Origin: Flavobacteriaceae bacterium Ga0077528
GTDB lineage: Bacteria; Bacteroidota; Bacteroidia; Flavobacteriales; Flavobacteriaceae
NCBI GenBank assembly: GCA_001464475.1
Contig: LNDX01000031.1
Span: 1-45,794, forward strand
Reading direction: 5' to 3'
Length of the DNA stretch: 45,794 bases
The translations under genes were made by a program, and so were the position numbers. Under the pieces are notes generated by a model. It did no database searches, was not told where the DNA came from, and worked only from the letters and a program-made list of their open reading frames with translations. Numbering within the stretch: the first letter of the stretch is position 1; each line of letters starts with the position of its first letter. Below are positions 8,952 through 18,337 of the stretch, one piece after another.

Positions 8952-10544
8952 ATGAGTCAATTAGATAAAAACTTATCATTAGCTGCACACAATAGCAACT
9001 CTTTAAATATATCCCAAAAAATAGGTTTAGCACTAGGTTTCATCGGATTATTTATTTTGCTATTAGCATTTTTCAATGTTTCATTTCCAAATAAACGACT
9101 TTGGTTATTCATTTCAATTACTGGAATTCTAAGTGGTACTATTCTATACGCAAATACAACATATTTATCTAAACCAAAAGGAATTAGCAACAATGGTGTT
9201 TATCATAAAAGTATTTCAAATAAAGGGGTTATCGCTTGGATTATTGGTATTGTTTTAACCTCTTTTTATGTTGCATTATATTGGTTTCCAAAATATTTAG
9301 GATTAGGAGAAAACGGTGCTACTAATTCTGGTATAGTAGGATTTTTTGATCCCTTGAGCTTGGCTTTAAATGGTAAAATTGCCAGTCAATGGTTTGTTTA
9401 TGGAACATTGTACACCATCGCAATTTTAGGCTTAGGATATAAATTTATTTTAAAATACCGACACAACAAATACCAATTGGTTCGTACCATTTCAGTAATG
9501 TTTTTTCAATTGGGATTTGCATTTTTAATTCCTGAAATACTCGAAAAATTAAATCCTGAAAAAGCCTATTTTGCAAAAGATTTAAAAAATATGTGGCCTT
9601 TGAATTATTATTTCTTTAATGATTGGCATCTAAAAAATTTATTAAATGGTGGAAACCTTGGGTTGTTTATGCTATTATTTGGTATTTCAATGATATTTAT
9701 AATCTCACCAATATTAACTTATTTTTATGGCAAACGTTGGTACTGTTCTTGGGTTTGTGGTTGTGGAGGTTTAGCTGAAACTGCTGGTGATAGTTTTCGA
9801 CATTTATCTAATTCATCTCAAAAAGCTTGGAAGTTTGAGCGCTGGTCTATTCATATTGTATTAGCTTTATCTTTCATCATGACTATCGCAGTTGTGTTTA
9901 CTTTTTTGAATGATAATCCTGATTTGAGTTTCATTACCAAAAATCAATTTATATACGGAATTGTTGGTTTTCTAGTTGTTTTTACTGGAGTTTTATTTAT
10001 TTTCAAACGCAATGATTTAGATACAGATGCCAAATTTACTATTGGAACATTAATAGCAATTATAATTTCTTCATTGATGATTAATTTCTTTTCAGGAAAT
10101 ACAAATATACTTTTTATTGATAGTTTCAAATTAAGAGAATGGTACGGATTTGCTATTGGTTCGGCATTTTCTGGAGTAATTGGAGTTGGCTTCTACCCTA
10201 TTTTAGGAAACCGTGTTTGGTGTCGATTTGGTTGTCCGATGGCGGCAATATTAGGATTGCAGCAACGTTTGTTCTCAAAATTTAGAATTACAACTAATGG
10301 CGGACAATGTATTTCTTGTGGGAATTGCACCACGCATTGCGAAATGGGAATTGATGTACGTAGTTATGCGCAAAAAGGAGAAAATATTGTTCGTTCTTCG
10401 TGTGTTGGTTGCGGAATTTGCTCAGCAGTTTGTCCGCGTGGTGTTTTAAAATTAGAAAACGCTTCCGAAAAAGGAAGAATCAATGCTAATGATATTCTTT
10501 TAGGAAATGATGTGAATTTATTGGATTTGATAAATCAGAAATAA
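8952..10544 (+). CDS. NapH/RdxA-like polyferredoxin membrane protein
   Basis: A 530-residue membrane protein with about nine or ten hydrophobic helices and four cysteine motifs. These are WYCSWVCGCGG (Cys265, 269, 271), VWCRFGCP (Cys424, 428), and two [4Fe-4S] ferredoxin sites, CxxCxxCxxxC at 453-463 and 484-494. The first two are the NapH/NosR/RdxA-type signature at membrane edges. It likely moves electrons across or along the inner membrane, fed by the upstream FAD oxidoreductase. The acceptor is unknown. Its stop overlaps the next start (TAATG). Confidence 0.87.
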   Translation: MSQLDKNLSLAAHNSNSLNISQKIGLALGFIGLFILLLAFFNVSFPNKRLWLFISITGILSGTILYANTTYLSKPKGISNNGVYHKSISNKGVIAWIIGIVLTSFYVALYWFPKYLGLGENGATNSGIVGFFDPLSLALNGKIASQWFVYGTLYTIAILGLGYKFILKYRHNKYQLVRTISVMFFQLGFAFLIPEILEKLNPEKAYFAKDLKNMWPLNYYFFNDWHLKNLLNGGNLGLFMLLFGISMIFIISPILTYFYGKRWYCSWVCGCGGLAETAGDSFRHLSNSSQKAWKFERWSIHIVLALSFIMTIAVVFTFLNDNPDLSFITKNQFIYGIVGFLVVFTGVLFIFKRNDLDTDAKFTIGTLIAIIISSLMINFFSGNTNILFIDSFKLREWYGFAIGSAFSGVIGVGFYPILGNRVWCRFGCPMAAILGLQQRLFSKFRITTNGGQCISCGNCTTHCEMGIDVRSYAQKGENIVRSSCVGCGICSAVCPRGVLKLENASEKGRINANDILLGNDVNLLDLINQK

Positions 10545-10975
10545 TGAGAAAAGTATTCATACTAATGATTTTGCTAGTTTTAAATTCTTGTTCAAAAAAA
10601 GAAGATGAAACTACTTGTTTGCCTTTGCCAAATAACATTGACATCAATATTGTTGATAAAATTTCAGGCGAAAATGTTTTTACAATCGGAATGTTTACAC
10701 AAAACCAATTGCAAATAGTTACAAATCCTGCAAACCAATTTCCAGTGAATTTTTATCAAGAAGGACAACAAAATATTTTTACAATTTTTCCAATAAATAC
10801 GGAAGGAATAATAAATTTCTCAATTATTTTGAATAATGAAATTACAATCCCTTTGAAAGGAAAAATTATAATAAATAACGGTTGCGGAACTAATTATTAT
10901 TTTGAGAGTATAACTTCTGAAAATGCTAATTATTTAGTTGAAAAAAGTGGGACAAATGTGAAGATAAGAATTTAG
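10544..10975 (+). CDS. Small lipoprotein of unknown function
   Basis: 143 residues with a lipoprotein signal (lipobox LNSC, Cys16) followed by a short acidic linker. The rest is beta-rich, with two further cysteines (CLPLP after the linker; NGCGTNYYF near the C-terminus) that could form a disulfide. I do not recognise the family. It overlaps the polyferredoxin gene by one base, so it is probably an envelope partner of that redox module. Confidence 0.7.
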   Translation: MRKVFILMILLVLNSCSKKEDETTCLPLPNNIDINIVDKISGENVFTIGMFTQNQLQIVTNPANQFPVNFYQEGQQNIFTIFPINTEGIINFSIILNNEITIPLKGKIIINNGCGTNYYFESITSENANYLVEKSGTNVKIRI

Positions 10976-11010
10976 TACTAAAAATAAATCATTAACGATA
11001 AAAATATATT

Positions 11011-11388
11011 ATGAAAACAAGAAAGAAAATTATTTTAATGTTTTATACAATAGTATCCATTTTTTATGGGTGTGACAAACAAGATTCTGAGAAAGAACAA
11101 TTGATTATTAATCTAGAAGAAACATTTAATGAAGATTTAGTTAAAATTAATATCGACAATAAAACCGTTTTTTCAGAAACAGTAAATACCAATCACAGTC
11201 TTGGTCTTGCTAAAGGAATCCTATTAGATTATCCATTAGGAGATACTGAACTAACAATTAGCATTGGAAATGTTGTAAAAAAAGTTCAATTTGTTCACAA
11301 AAAAAATAGATATATTACTATTGGTTTTGATAAAAGTAATTCTGAAATAAATATAAATTATCCGGTCGTTCGACCTTTATATGATTAA
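11011..11388 (+). CDS. Small lipoprotein of unknown function
   Basis: 125 residues with a basic N-terminus, a hydrophobic stretch and lipobox FYGC, then a mature part predicted to be beta-strand rich. No family recognised. The 3' end overlaps the next gene by 8 bp, which supports co-translation with the MORN-type protein. Confidence 0.62.
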   Translation: MKTRKKIILMFYTIVSIFYGCDKQDSEKEQLIINLEETFNEDLVKINIDNKTVFSETVNTNHSLGLAKGILLDYPLGDTELTISIGNVVKKVQFVHKKNRYITIGFDKSNSEININYPVVRPLYD

Positions 11389-11794
11389 TTGTTTTCTTAT
11401 GATTTTAAAATTATTTTCAATTTTTATATTTATAACAACATTCGTAACTTTCGATTCCAAAATCTATATAAAAAATTATTATCCCAACGGAAAACTAAAA
11501 GAAGAAGGCTGGATGCTCAATAATCAAAAAACAGATTATTGGTTCTATTATTTCGAAAATGGTTTAAAAAAAGAAGAAGGTCATTATAAAAATAATCAAA
11601 AAACAAATTGGTGGATTTTTTATGACGAAAAGCAAACGATTATTAAAAAAAGTGAATTTATAAACGATAGAATGAATGGACTTTCAATAATATATTCCAA
11701 AGGAGAAATTGCAAAAGCCGAAAAATATAGTAATGGAAAAAAAATAAAAACTTGGACAAATTTATCCGAGTTTAAAAAAGACAACAATTTTTAA
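11381..11794 (+). CDS. MORN-repeat (YwqK-like) protein
   Basis: 137 residues with an N-terminal hydrophobic signal or anchor, then about four repeats of the YYPNGKLKEEG / YYFENGLKKEEG / IYSKGEIAKAEKY type. Aromatic plus NG/G spacing is characteristic of MORN or YwqK-like antitoxin repeats. The first ATG (11381) overlaps the previous gene; a second ATG at 11399 is also possible. These repeats in Flavobacteriaceae are usually surface-associated and of unknown role. The stop overlaps the next start (TAATG). Confidence 0.72.
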   Translation: MINCFLMILKLFSIFIFITTFVTFDSKIYIKNYYPNGKLKEEGWMLNNQKTDYWFYYFENGLKKEEGHYKNNQKTNWWIFYDEKQTIIKKSEFINDRMNGLSIIYSKGEIAKAEKYSNGKKIKTWTNLSEFKKDNNF

Positions 11795-12486
11795 TGAGTA
11801 TTATAAAAGTAATTATTCCCGCCTATAACGAAGAAAAAGCAATTGCCAAAGTGATTGCTGAAATTCCATCCAATGTTGATGAAATAATTGTTGTTAGTAA
11901 CAATTCTACTGATAAAACTGAGCAAGTAGCCAAAAATGCTGGAGCTACAGTACTTTCTGAACACAGAAAAGGATATGGATTTGCTTGCTTAAAAGGAATG
12001 GAGTATATTTCAAAATTAGAAGAAAAACCAGATATTATAGTTTTTTTAGATGGCGATTATTCTGATTATCCTAATGAATTGACAAAATTAATTGAACCAA
12101 TAGTTAATCAAAATATCGATTTTGCAATTGGAGCTAGAGTTGCAAACTTACGCGAAAAGGGTTCGATGACACCACAACAAGTGTTTGGAAACTGGTTGGC
12201 AACATTTTTAATGAAAGTGTTTTTTGGAGCAAAATTCACCGATTTAGGTCCGTTTCGGGCAATTAAATATGAAAAACTACTGCAACTTAAAATGGAAGAT
12301 AGAACCTATGGTTGGACTGTAGAAATGCAGTTGAAAGTGCTGAAACAAAAAATGACTTATGTTGAAATTCCGGTTCGTTATAAAAACCGAATTGGTGTTT
12401 CAAAGGTTTCCGGTACAGTCAAAGGAACCGTAATGGCTGGTGTAAAAATTATTGGTTGGATTGTAAAATATACGTTTAAAAAATAA
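11794..12486 (+). CDS. GT2 glycosyltransferase (dolichol-phosphate mannosyltransferase-like)
   Basis: 230 residues without a C-terminal membrane domain. It has VIIPAYNEEKAI at the N-terminus, VSNNSTDKT, the DGDYSDYP metal-binding motif, and GWTVEMQLKVL with a VRYKNRIGVSKVSGT acceptor block. These match soluble dolichol/polyprenyl-phosphate hexose transferases. It starts inside the previous stop codon and is followed 1 bp later by a processive-type GT2 and then a polyprenol-dependent transferase, so a lipid-linked sugar donor feeding the next enzymes is plausible. Confidence 0.85.
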   Translation: MSIIKVIIPAYNEEKAIAKVIAEIPSNVDEIIVVSNNSTDKTEQVAKNAGATVLSEHRKGYGFACLKGMEYISKLEEKPDIIVFLDGDYSDYPNELTKLIEPIVNQNIDFAIGARVANLREKGSMTPQQVFGNWLATFLMKVFFGAKFTDLGPFRAIKYEKLLQLKMEDRTYGWTVEMQLKVLKQKMTYVEIPVRYKNRIGVSKVSGTVKGTVMAGVKIIGWIVKYTFKK

Positions 12487-12487
12487 A

Positions 12488-13969
12488 ATGATTTTAGTTC
12501 TTTCATACCTCGTTCTCTTTATTTACAGTATTGCCATTCTATTGATTTTTTTCTATAGTTTGGCCCAATTTAACTTGCTTTTAAATTATCTGAAAAGTAA
12601 AAAAACGAAACAATTTATAGAAAAATTCGATTTTTCAAACCCCAACGAAATCCCACTAGTTACGATACAATTACCTATTTATAATGAAAAATATGTTATA
12701 GAACGATTATTAGAAAATATTGTAGAGTTAGAATATCCAAAAGATAAACTCGAAATTCAAGTTTTAGATGACAGTACAGATGACAGTGTTTTGTTAACAA
12801 AAAAACTAGTTACAAAATACGCAAATCAAGGCATCGATATAAAACATATTACTCGACAAATTAGAACTGGTTTTAAAGCTGGTGCTTTAAAAGAAGGTTT
12901 GGTAACGGCTAAAGGAGAATTCATTGCCATTTTTGACGCCGATTTTTTGCCAAAACCCGATTGGTTACTCAAAACTATTCCGAATTTCAAGAACTCAAAA
13001 ATAGGTGTAGTTCAAACACGTTGGGGACATATAAACCGAAACTATTCCATTTTAACTAAAATACAAGGTTTTGCACTCGATGCCCATTTTACGTTAGAGC
13101 AAACTGGCAGAAACTCAAAACAACATTGTATTAACTTTAATGGAACTGCAGGAGTTTGGAGAAAATCATGTATTATCGATGCGGGTAATTGGGAAAGTGA
13201 TACCTTGACAGAAGATTTAGATTTGAGCTACCGAGCACAACTCAAAAATTGGAAATTTATTTATTTAGAAGATGTTGAAACACCTGCAGAATTACCAGCA
13301 ATCATTAGTGCTGCTCGTTCACAACAATTTAGATGGAATAAAGGTGGTGCCGAAAATTTTGTTAAAATGGCTTCCAAAGTAATGGCATCTAATACTATTT
13401 CAAGAAAAACAAAATTCCACGGATTACTACATTTACTAAATAGTTCCATGTTTTTGTGTATTTTTATAATGGCAGTTTTAAGCGTACCGATGCTATTTGT
13501 AAAGAACTATTTTAGTCACATTGGCTGGTATTTTGATATTATGGTTTTCTTTATTATAACTTCAATAATTTTCTTTATTTGTTATTGGTTTACTTATAAA
13601 AACATTCAAGGTGGAGGTTTTATAAATTTTTTAAAATATATAAGAATGTTTTTTACCTTTTATGCAATAGCAATGGGGTTTTCATTCCAGAATTCAATTG
13701 CTGTTTTAGAAGGATTATTAGGAAAAAAAAGTGAATTTATTCGAACTCCGAAGTTCAATATTGAAACCTTAAAAGACAAATGGAAAGAGAATATTTACAT
13801 TTCTAAAACCATTTCTAAGAATACCATTATGGAAGGTTTACTGGTCTTGTATTTCCTTTTTGGTTTGTATAGTGGTTTTAAATTGAACGATTTTGGATTA
13901 TTCCCTTTTCATTTAATGCTGTTTTTTGGTTTTAGTTACGTTTTTGTTCAATCGTTAAAAACAAACTAA
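12488..13969 (+). CDS. Cellulose synthase-like membrane GT2
   Basis: A 493-residue membrane glycosyltransferase. An N-terminal helix (about 4-24) precedes the catalytic domain, which has VLDDSTDDS, FDADFLP, TEDLDLSY and the QQFRWNKG motif (Q-x-x-R-W). This is the D, D, D, QxxRW set of processive GT2 enzymes. About four C-terminal helices follow. In Flavobacteria such proteins make surface polysaccharide or glycolipid; no PilZ domain is visible. It is co-transcribed with the GT on either side. Confidence 0.87.
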   Translation: MILVLSYLVLFIYSIAILLIFFYSLAQFNLLLNYLKSKKTKQFIEKFDFSNPNEIPLVTIQLPIYNEKYVIERLLENIVELEYPKDKLEIQVLDDSTDDSVLLTKKLVTKYANQGIDIKHITRQIRTGFKAGALKEGLVTAKGEFIAIFDADFLPKPDWLLKTIPNFKNSKIGVVQTRWGHINRNYSILTKIQGFALDAHFTLEQTGRNSKQHCINFNGTAGVWRKSCIIDAGNWESDTLTEDLDLSYRAQLKNWKFIYLEDVETPAELPAIISAARSQQFRWNKGGAENFVKMASKVMASNTISRKTKFHGLLHLLNSSMFLCIFIMAVLSVPMLFVKNYFSHIGWYFDIMVFFIITSIIFFICYWFTYKNIQGGGFINFLKYIRMFFTFYAIAMGFSFQNSIAVLEGLLGKKSEFIRTPKFNIETLKDKWKENIYISKTISKNTIMEGLLVLYFLFGLYSGFKLNDFGLFPFHLMLFFGFSYVFVQSLKTN

Positions 13970-13970
13970 A

Positions 13971-15305
13971 TTGAATGCTTTTCTTTTCAAATATCAATTT
14001 TATTTTGCAACAGTTTGCTGTATAGTTGTTTACTTCATTTTAGGATATCTTTTTGATAGAGAACAGTTTTATTTGCTCTTGCTTTTATATTCTGCAGCTT
14101 TTATTGGATTGATTGCTTTAATGAATACAGAAGAATATGAAAAGACCTTTTTCAAAGTAGGTGTTTTATTTCGTATCCTGCTTTTATTTTCTACTCCGGC
14201 TTTATCTCAAGATTTTTACCGATTTATTTGGGATGGACATGCTATTTTATCAGGAATTAATCCCTATCAATACAAGCCAGAAGTTATTATAAACACGATT
14301 ATCTCTTTTCCAAACGCTGATTATTTATATGATAAAATGGGAAGTTTAAGCGCTTCTCATTTTTCAAATTATCCTCCAATTAATCAATTGTTTTTTGCGA
14401 TTGCAGCTTTTATAGGTGGAAAGTCTATAATTATTTCAACAATCGTTTTGCGAATGATAATTATTTTAGCCGACATAGGAGTTTATCATTACGGAAGAAA
14501 AATATTAGTTCACTTCAACAAAAACACCGAAAATATTTTTTGGTATTTTTTAAATCCGTTAGTTATTTTAGAACTCACAGGAAATTTGCATTTTGAAGGC
14601 GTTATGTTGTTTTTTCTTGTAGTTGGGTTTTATTATCTACTAACAAAAAAATGGATAATTGCAGCTGTTTTTATTGCCCTATCAATATCTGTAAAATTGT
14701 TGCCATTACTTCTTTTACCTTTGTTCTTAAACTATTTAGGATATATAAAAAGTGTTCTCTTTTATACTATAATAATTGGTTTGAACGTGCTTTTTTTTCT
14801 ACCATTTTTAAATTCAACATTAATTGCCAATTATGCTGAAACCATATCACTTTGGTTTACTAATTTTGAGTTTAATGGCAGTATATATTATGTTGCCAGA
14901 GAAATCGGATTTAATGTAAAAGGATATAATATCATTCATACTATAGGAAAAATAACTCCAATACTCACAATTGTAATTGTTCTATTTTTTGCTCTAATAA
15001 AAAAAAATAAATCTGTCGATAGCATCATAACGAACGCATTAGTAATCATTACATTATATTTGTTTATTTCAACAACTGTACATCCATGGTACGTTGTTAA
15101 TTTAGTTTTGTTAGGTGCTTTTACAAATTTTAAGTATACCATAGTATGGAGTTTTACAATCATTTTTAGTTATTATGCTTACAGTAATTTTCCTTTTAAA
15201 GAGAACCTGTTTTTAATAGCGCTCGAATATCTCATTGTTTTTTCGGTTTTTATATATGAAATAAAAAAGCATCGCATTTTATCACGAGTCCCTAAGACTT
15301 TATAA
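13971..15305 (+). CDS. Multi-membrane-spanning mannosyltransferase-like protein
   Basis: 444 residues with about ten transmembrane segments and the motif FYRFIWDGHAILSGINPY in the first periplasmic loop. This is typical of GT87/PIG-M-like polyprenol-phosphate-sugar transferases. The start must be TTG at 13971, because the nearby ATG (13975) is out of frame and the next in-frame Met lies after the first helix; it begins 1 bp after the previous stop. It likely uses the lipid-linked sugar made by the 11794 protein. Confidence 0.75.
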   Translation: MNAFLFKYQFYFATVCCIVVYFILGYLFDREQFYLLLLLYSAAFIGLIALMNTEEYEKTFFKVGVLFRILLLFSTPALSQDFYRFIWDGHAILSGINPYQYKPEVIINTIISFPNADYLYDKMGSLSASHFSNYPPINQLFFAIAAFIGGKSIIISTIVLRMIIILADIGVYHYGRKILVHFNKNTENIFWYFLNPLVILELTGNLHFEGVMLFFLVVGFYYLLTKKWIIAAVFIALSISVKLLPLLLLPLFLNYLGYIKSVLFYTIIIGLNVLFFLPFLNSTLIANYAETISLWFTNFEFNGSIYYVAREIGFNVKGYNIIHTIGKITPILTIVIVLFFALIKKNKSVDSIITNALVIITLYLFISTTVHPWYVVNLVLLGAFTNFKYTIVWSFTIIFSYYAYSNFPFKENLFLIALEYLIVFSVFIYEIKKHRILSRVPKTL

Positions 15306-15318
15306 CAATTACTTGATT

Positions 15319-16170
15319 ATGAAAAACATTTTGTTAGTCTTACTTTTTATTGTTGCAGGTTGTACAAATAAAAATGAAACTCCTCCAATTATTCAGCAAA
15401 TATGTTCTTCAGAATTTTGTTCAGAAAATGGAGCGAAAGAATTAATTAATTTGTATGAGGATGATAATATGACAAACGAGACAATGACTTTTAAAATAAA
15501 TTGTATCGTTGCAACAAATAAAAAAGTTGATTTTAAATTCCAAAAAAAGATTAAAGATTTAAATAATGTATTTACTAAAGGAAAAATAAAATTCATAGTC
15601 AATTCAGAAATTTCAATAAGTCCACAAAAACTAACGATTGATCAAATTGCTGAAAAAGAAGGAATATTTACCCAATTTAAACAGAATTTAAAGAAAGAAA
15701 AATCAATCAATATCATTATAGTGCCACATGGAAAATCCTTAAATGGTTTTACTTTGGTTTTGCCAGAGAAGTTTTTAAATTATCTAAATTTAGGTTACGA
15801 AACGATTTATATTAGTGATAAGGCTTGGTTTAATACATCGACTTTGCAACATGAATTAGGACATTTCTTCGGGTTACAACATACTTTTGGCGAATTGACT
15901 AATGAGAATTCAACTTTAGAAAAGCCAAACGGAACAAATTGCAAAGAGGAAGGCGATTTTATTTGTGATACGCCTTCTGATCCAAATGGCAAAACTGATG
16001 CCTATTGCAACTATGTCAAATCGATTAATAAAAATGGAGAAGTGTATAGTCCCAAAGTAAATAATTACATGAGTTATTATCCTAACAAATGCAAAAATGA
16101 ATTTACGAATGGACAATATAAAGCTATGAATTTATTTGCTAAAGAATACCGTAGCTATCTTATCTATTGA
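15319..16170 (+). CDS. M43-like zinc metalloprotease lipoprotein
   Basis: About 283 residues, lipobox VAGC. It carries the extended zinc motif HELGHFFGLQH (His178, Glu179, His182, His188) and a downstream NNYMSYY Met-turn, the signature of pappalysin-like M43 metzincins. The many cysteines after the motif fit the disulfide pattern of this family. A TTG at 15313 also opens the frame, but the ATG at 15319 is the better start. It may process surface or secreted proteins. It is 13 bp after the mannosyltransferase and probably the last gene of that operon. Confidence 0.83.
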   Translation: MKNILLVLLFIVAGCTNKNETPPIIQQICSSEFCSENGAKELINLYEDDNMTNETMTFKINCIVATNKKVDFKFQKKIKDLNNVFTKGKIKFIVNSEISISPQKLTIDQIAEKEGIFTQFKQNLKKEKSINIIIVPHGKSLNGFTLVLPEKFLNYLNLGYETIYISDKAWFNTSTLQHELGHFFGLQHTFGELTNENSTLEKPNGTNCKEEGDFICDTPSDPNGKTDAYCNYVKSINKNGEVYSPKVNNYMSYYPNKCKNEFTNGQYKAMNLFAKEYRSYLIY

Positions 16171-16260
16171 GTATCCTGTGCATTGCTGTATGCTAATAAT
16201 GAATGTAAATAATATATTCAAATCGAATAAAAGTTAAAGAACTGCCAATTTAGTCTATAA

Positions 16261-16305
16261 TGTACATTACTTGACAATTCCCTCTCTCCAATCTTGATAA
16301 ATTTG
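16261..16305 (+). promoter_or_regulatory. Code A promoter: TGTACA/TGACAA repeats + N21 + TAAATTTG
   Basis: TGTACA at 16261 and TGACAA at 16272 are 11 bp apart. TTGACA (16271-16276) is followed after exactly 21 nt by TAAATTTG (16298-16305), a perfect TAnnTTTG box. The MsrB start lies 19 nt downstream. The remaining 16171-16260 sequence is AT-rich with no gene. Confidence 0.72.
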
Positions 16306-16324
16306 TCTTATAAATTTAAAAAAG

Positions 16325-16888
16325 ATGAAAAAAATTAATTTAAAATTAGGTGCTCTGCTTTTATTTTCAATACTCTTTTTAACTTCATTTACGCGGTTAG
16401 AATCTAAAAAGACAAAAGCAATAGATGTTTATAGTTTAAATGATACTATAACAAAAACCAACAATCCGTATTACTCGAATACAAGCATTAAAAAGTTGAA
16501 GATTTCTGATGCTGAATGGAAGAAGGTACTGCCAGATGGTGTCTATGCAGTGTCAAGACATGCTGATACCGAACGTCCATTTAAAGGAAAATATTGCGAC
16601 ACTGATGAAAAAGGAACCTATTACTGCGCAGCTTGTGGATTCAAATTGTTTCGTTCAGAGGCAAAATTCTCTAGCCAATGCGATTGGCCAAGTTTTTTCG
16701 AGCAAGCCAATTCTAAAAGTGTAGTTTACAAAAATGACAATTCTCATGGTATGGAACGTACAGAAGCACTTTGTGGAAGATGTGACGGACACTTAGGACA
16801 TCTTTTTAACGATGGTCTGGAATTAACTGGTAAAAGATACTGTATGAATTCGATTGCACTTGATTTTATCCCTGATAACAAAAAATAA
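16325..16888 (+). CDS. msrB: Exported methionine-R-sulfoxide reductase
   Basis: 187 residues: an N-terminal signal/anchor (residues 5-20), a linker, then an MsrB domain from about residue 55. Zinc-binding pairs CAAC (101, 104) and CGRC (150, 153) and the catalytic Cys173 in RYCMNS are all present, along with GHLGHLFNDG. It reduces the R-epimer of methionine sulfoxide, here in the envelope. It is the first gene of the msrB-DUF1223-msrA-msrB operon behind a Code A promoter. Confidence 0.93.
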   Translation: MKKINLKLGALLLFSILFLTSFTRLESKKTKAIDVYSLNDTITKTNNPYYSNTSIKKLKISDAEWKKVLPDGVYAVSRHADTERPFKGKYCDTDEKGTYYCAACGFKLFRSEAKFSSQCDWPSFFEQANSKSVVYKNDNSHGMERTEALCGRCDGHLGHLFNDGLELTGKRYCMNSIALDFIPDNKK

Positions 16889-16893
16889 ATACT

Positions 16894-17673
16894 ATGGAAA
16901 ATTCAATTTATAAAACCATATTTATCACGTTGATAATAATGACATTCTTGGTTTTGTCAAGCTTTACAATGAAAGAATTTTTTGAAAACCAACAAGATAA
17001 GAAAGACCAAAATGGATTTGTAGTTTTAGAACTTTTTACCTCACAAGGTTGCAGCAGTTGTCCTCCAGCAGATGTCGTACTTGGTGAGTATGCTGCACAA
17101 GACAATCCCAACATCATTCCTTTAGCATTTCACGTTGATTATTGGAATTACATTGGTTGGAAAGATCCTTTTAGTAAAGCCGAATTTACTAATAGACAGC
17201 GTAACTATGCTTCATTACTTAACGCTCAAGGAAATTACACACCTCAATTAGTTATTAATGGGAAGCACGAATTAGTTGGTAGTTATAAAAATGAAATAAA
17301 AAACTTTGTAAAGGAAGAACTTGCCTTAAAAAACAAGTATACTATTAGTATAAAAAGTGCCATTATATATCAAAATGTATTGACAATTGATTATGAAACA
17401 GATGTTGCAGCAGCATCTAACATCGTAAATGTAGCATTAGTAAAGAAAAAAGAATTTACAAGTATTAAGAGAGGTGAAAACAGAGGATTAAATCAAACCA
17501 ATTATAATATTGTATATGATTTTAAGAGTAATGCTATCAACACTAAATCTAACAATAAATCAAGCTTCAAATTTAATTCCGAATGGCAAAAAGCCGAATT
17601 TATTGCTGTTGCTTATGTTCAAAATACTAAAACAGGACAAATACTTACCGCTTCAAAAGCACTTATTAATTAA
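16894..17673 (+). CDS. DUF1223 thioredoxin-like protein
   Basis: 259 residues with an N-terminal membrane anchor (about 9-25). The thioredoxin-like DUF1223 fold opens with VLELFTSQGCSSCPPAD, a CxxC redox site. FHVDYWNYIGWKDPF and TPQLVINGKHELVGS, with the cis-Pro position, follow. Placed between two Msr genes (5 bp after msrB, 18 bp before msrA), it is a good candidate for the reductant or thiol partner of the exported Msr enzymes. That role is inferred from context. Confidence 0.85.
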   Translation: MENSIYKTIFITLIIMTFLVLSSFTMKEFFENQQDKKDQNGFVVLELFTSQGCSSCPPADVVLGEYAAQDNPNIIPLAFHVDYWNYIGWKDPFSKAEFTNRQRNYASLLNAQGNYTPQLVINGKHELVGSYKNEIKNFVKEELALKNKYTISIKSAIIYQNVLTIDYETDVAAASNIVNVALVKKKEFTSIKRGENRGLNQTNYNIVYDFKSNAINTKSNNKSSFKFNSEWQKAEFIAVAYVQNTKTGQILTASKALIN

Positions 17674-17691
17674 TAAATAATTTAAAATAAA

Positions 17692-18333
17692 ATGAAAAAA
17701 ATCAAAATTTTAGCATACTCACTACTATTAATGAGTTTCTATAGTTGCAACACGAATGCACAAACTAAAAAATTATCTACAGAGCCAAAAGCTAATAAAG
17801 CCATTGCTGTTTTTGCAGAAGGATGTTTTTGGTGCAGTGAACACGTTTTCGAAGCAGTAGTCGGAGTAGAAGAAGTTACTTCTGGTTATACTGGTGGAAC
17901 TACTAAAAATCCATCCTACGAACAAGTTGGAAGTCAAAGAACCGGACATGCAGAAGCGGTATTAGTTGTTTATGATCCAAAAATTGTCAGTTTTAGTCAG
18001 TTAGTTGATGTGTTTTTTGCATCTCAAGATCCAACAACTCCTAATCAACAAGGTCCAGATGTTGGTAGTGCGTATCGATCGATTGCTTTTTATAAAAATG
18101 AAACTGAAATGAAAATTATACAAAGTAAGATAAAAGAACTTACTGTCAATAATACGTTCACTGATCCTATTGTAACAGAAGTACTACCTGTGACTGACTT
18201 TTATGCAGCTGAAGACTATCATCAAAATTATGTGAAGCTAAATCAAAATAATTCTTACGTAAGAAATGTGTCAATACCAAGATACGAACTATTTAAAAAA
18301 ACATATAAAGGAAAACTAAAATCTAAATCTTAA
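17692..18333 (+). CDS. msrA: Exported lipoprotein methionine-S-sulfoxide reductase
   Basis: 213 residues. A lipoprotein-type signal (FYSC, Cys19) precedes the MsrA domain. The catalytic site is GCFWCSE with Cys45, then GYTGG, GHAEAV and the YHQNYVKLN region at the C-terminus. It reduces the S-epimer of methionine sulfoxide. It is co-transcribed with msrB genes on both sides, so the operon encodes both stereospecific repair activities for the envelope. Confidence 0.93.
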   Translation: MKKIKILAYSLLLMSFYSCNTNAQTKKLSTEPKANKAIAVFAEGCFWCSEHVFEAVVGVEEVTSGYTGGTTKNPSYEQVGSQRTGHAEAVLVVYDPKIVSFSQLVDVFFASQDPTTPNQQGPDVGSAYRSIAFYKNETEMKIIQSKIKELTVNNTFTDPIVTEVLPVTDFYAAEDYHQNYVKLNQNNSYVRNVSIPRYELFKKTYKGKLKSKS

Positions 18334-18337
18334 AAAA

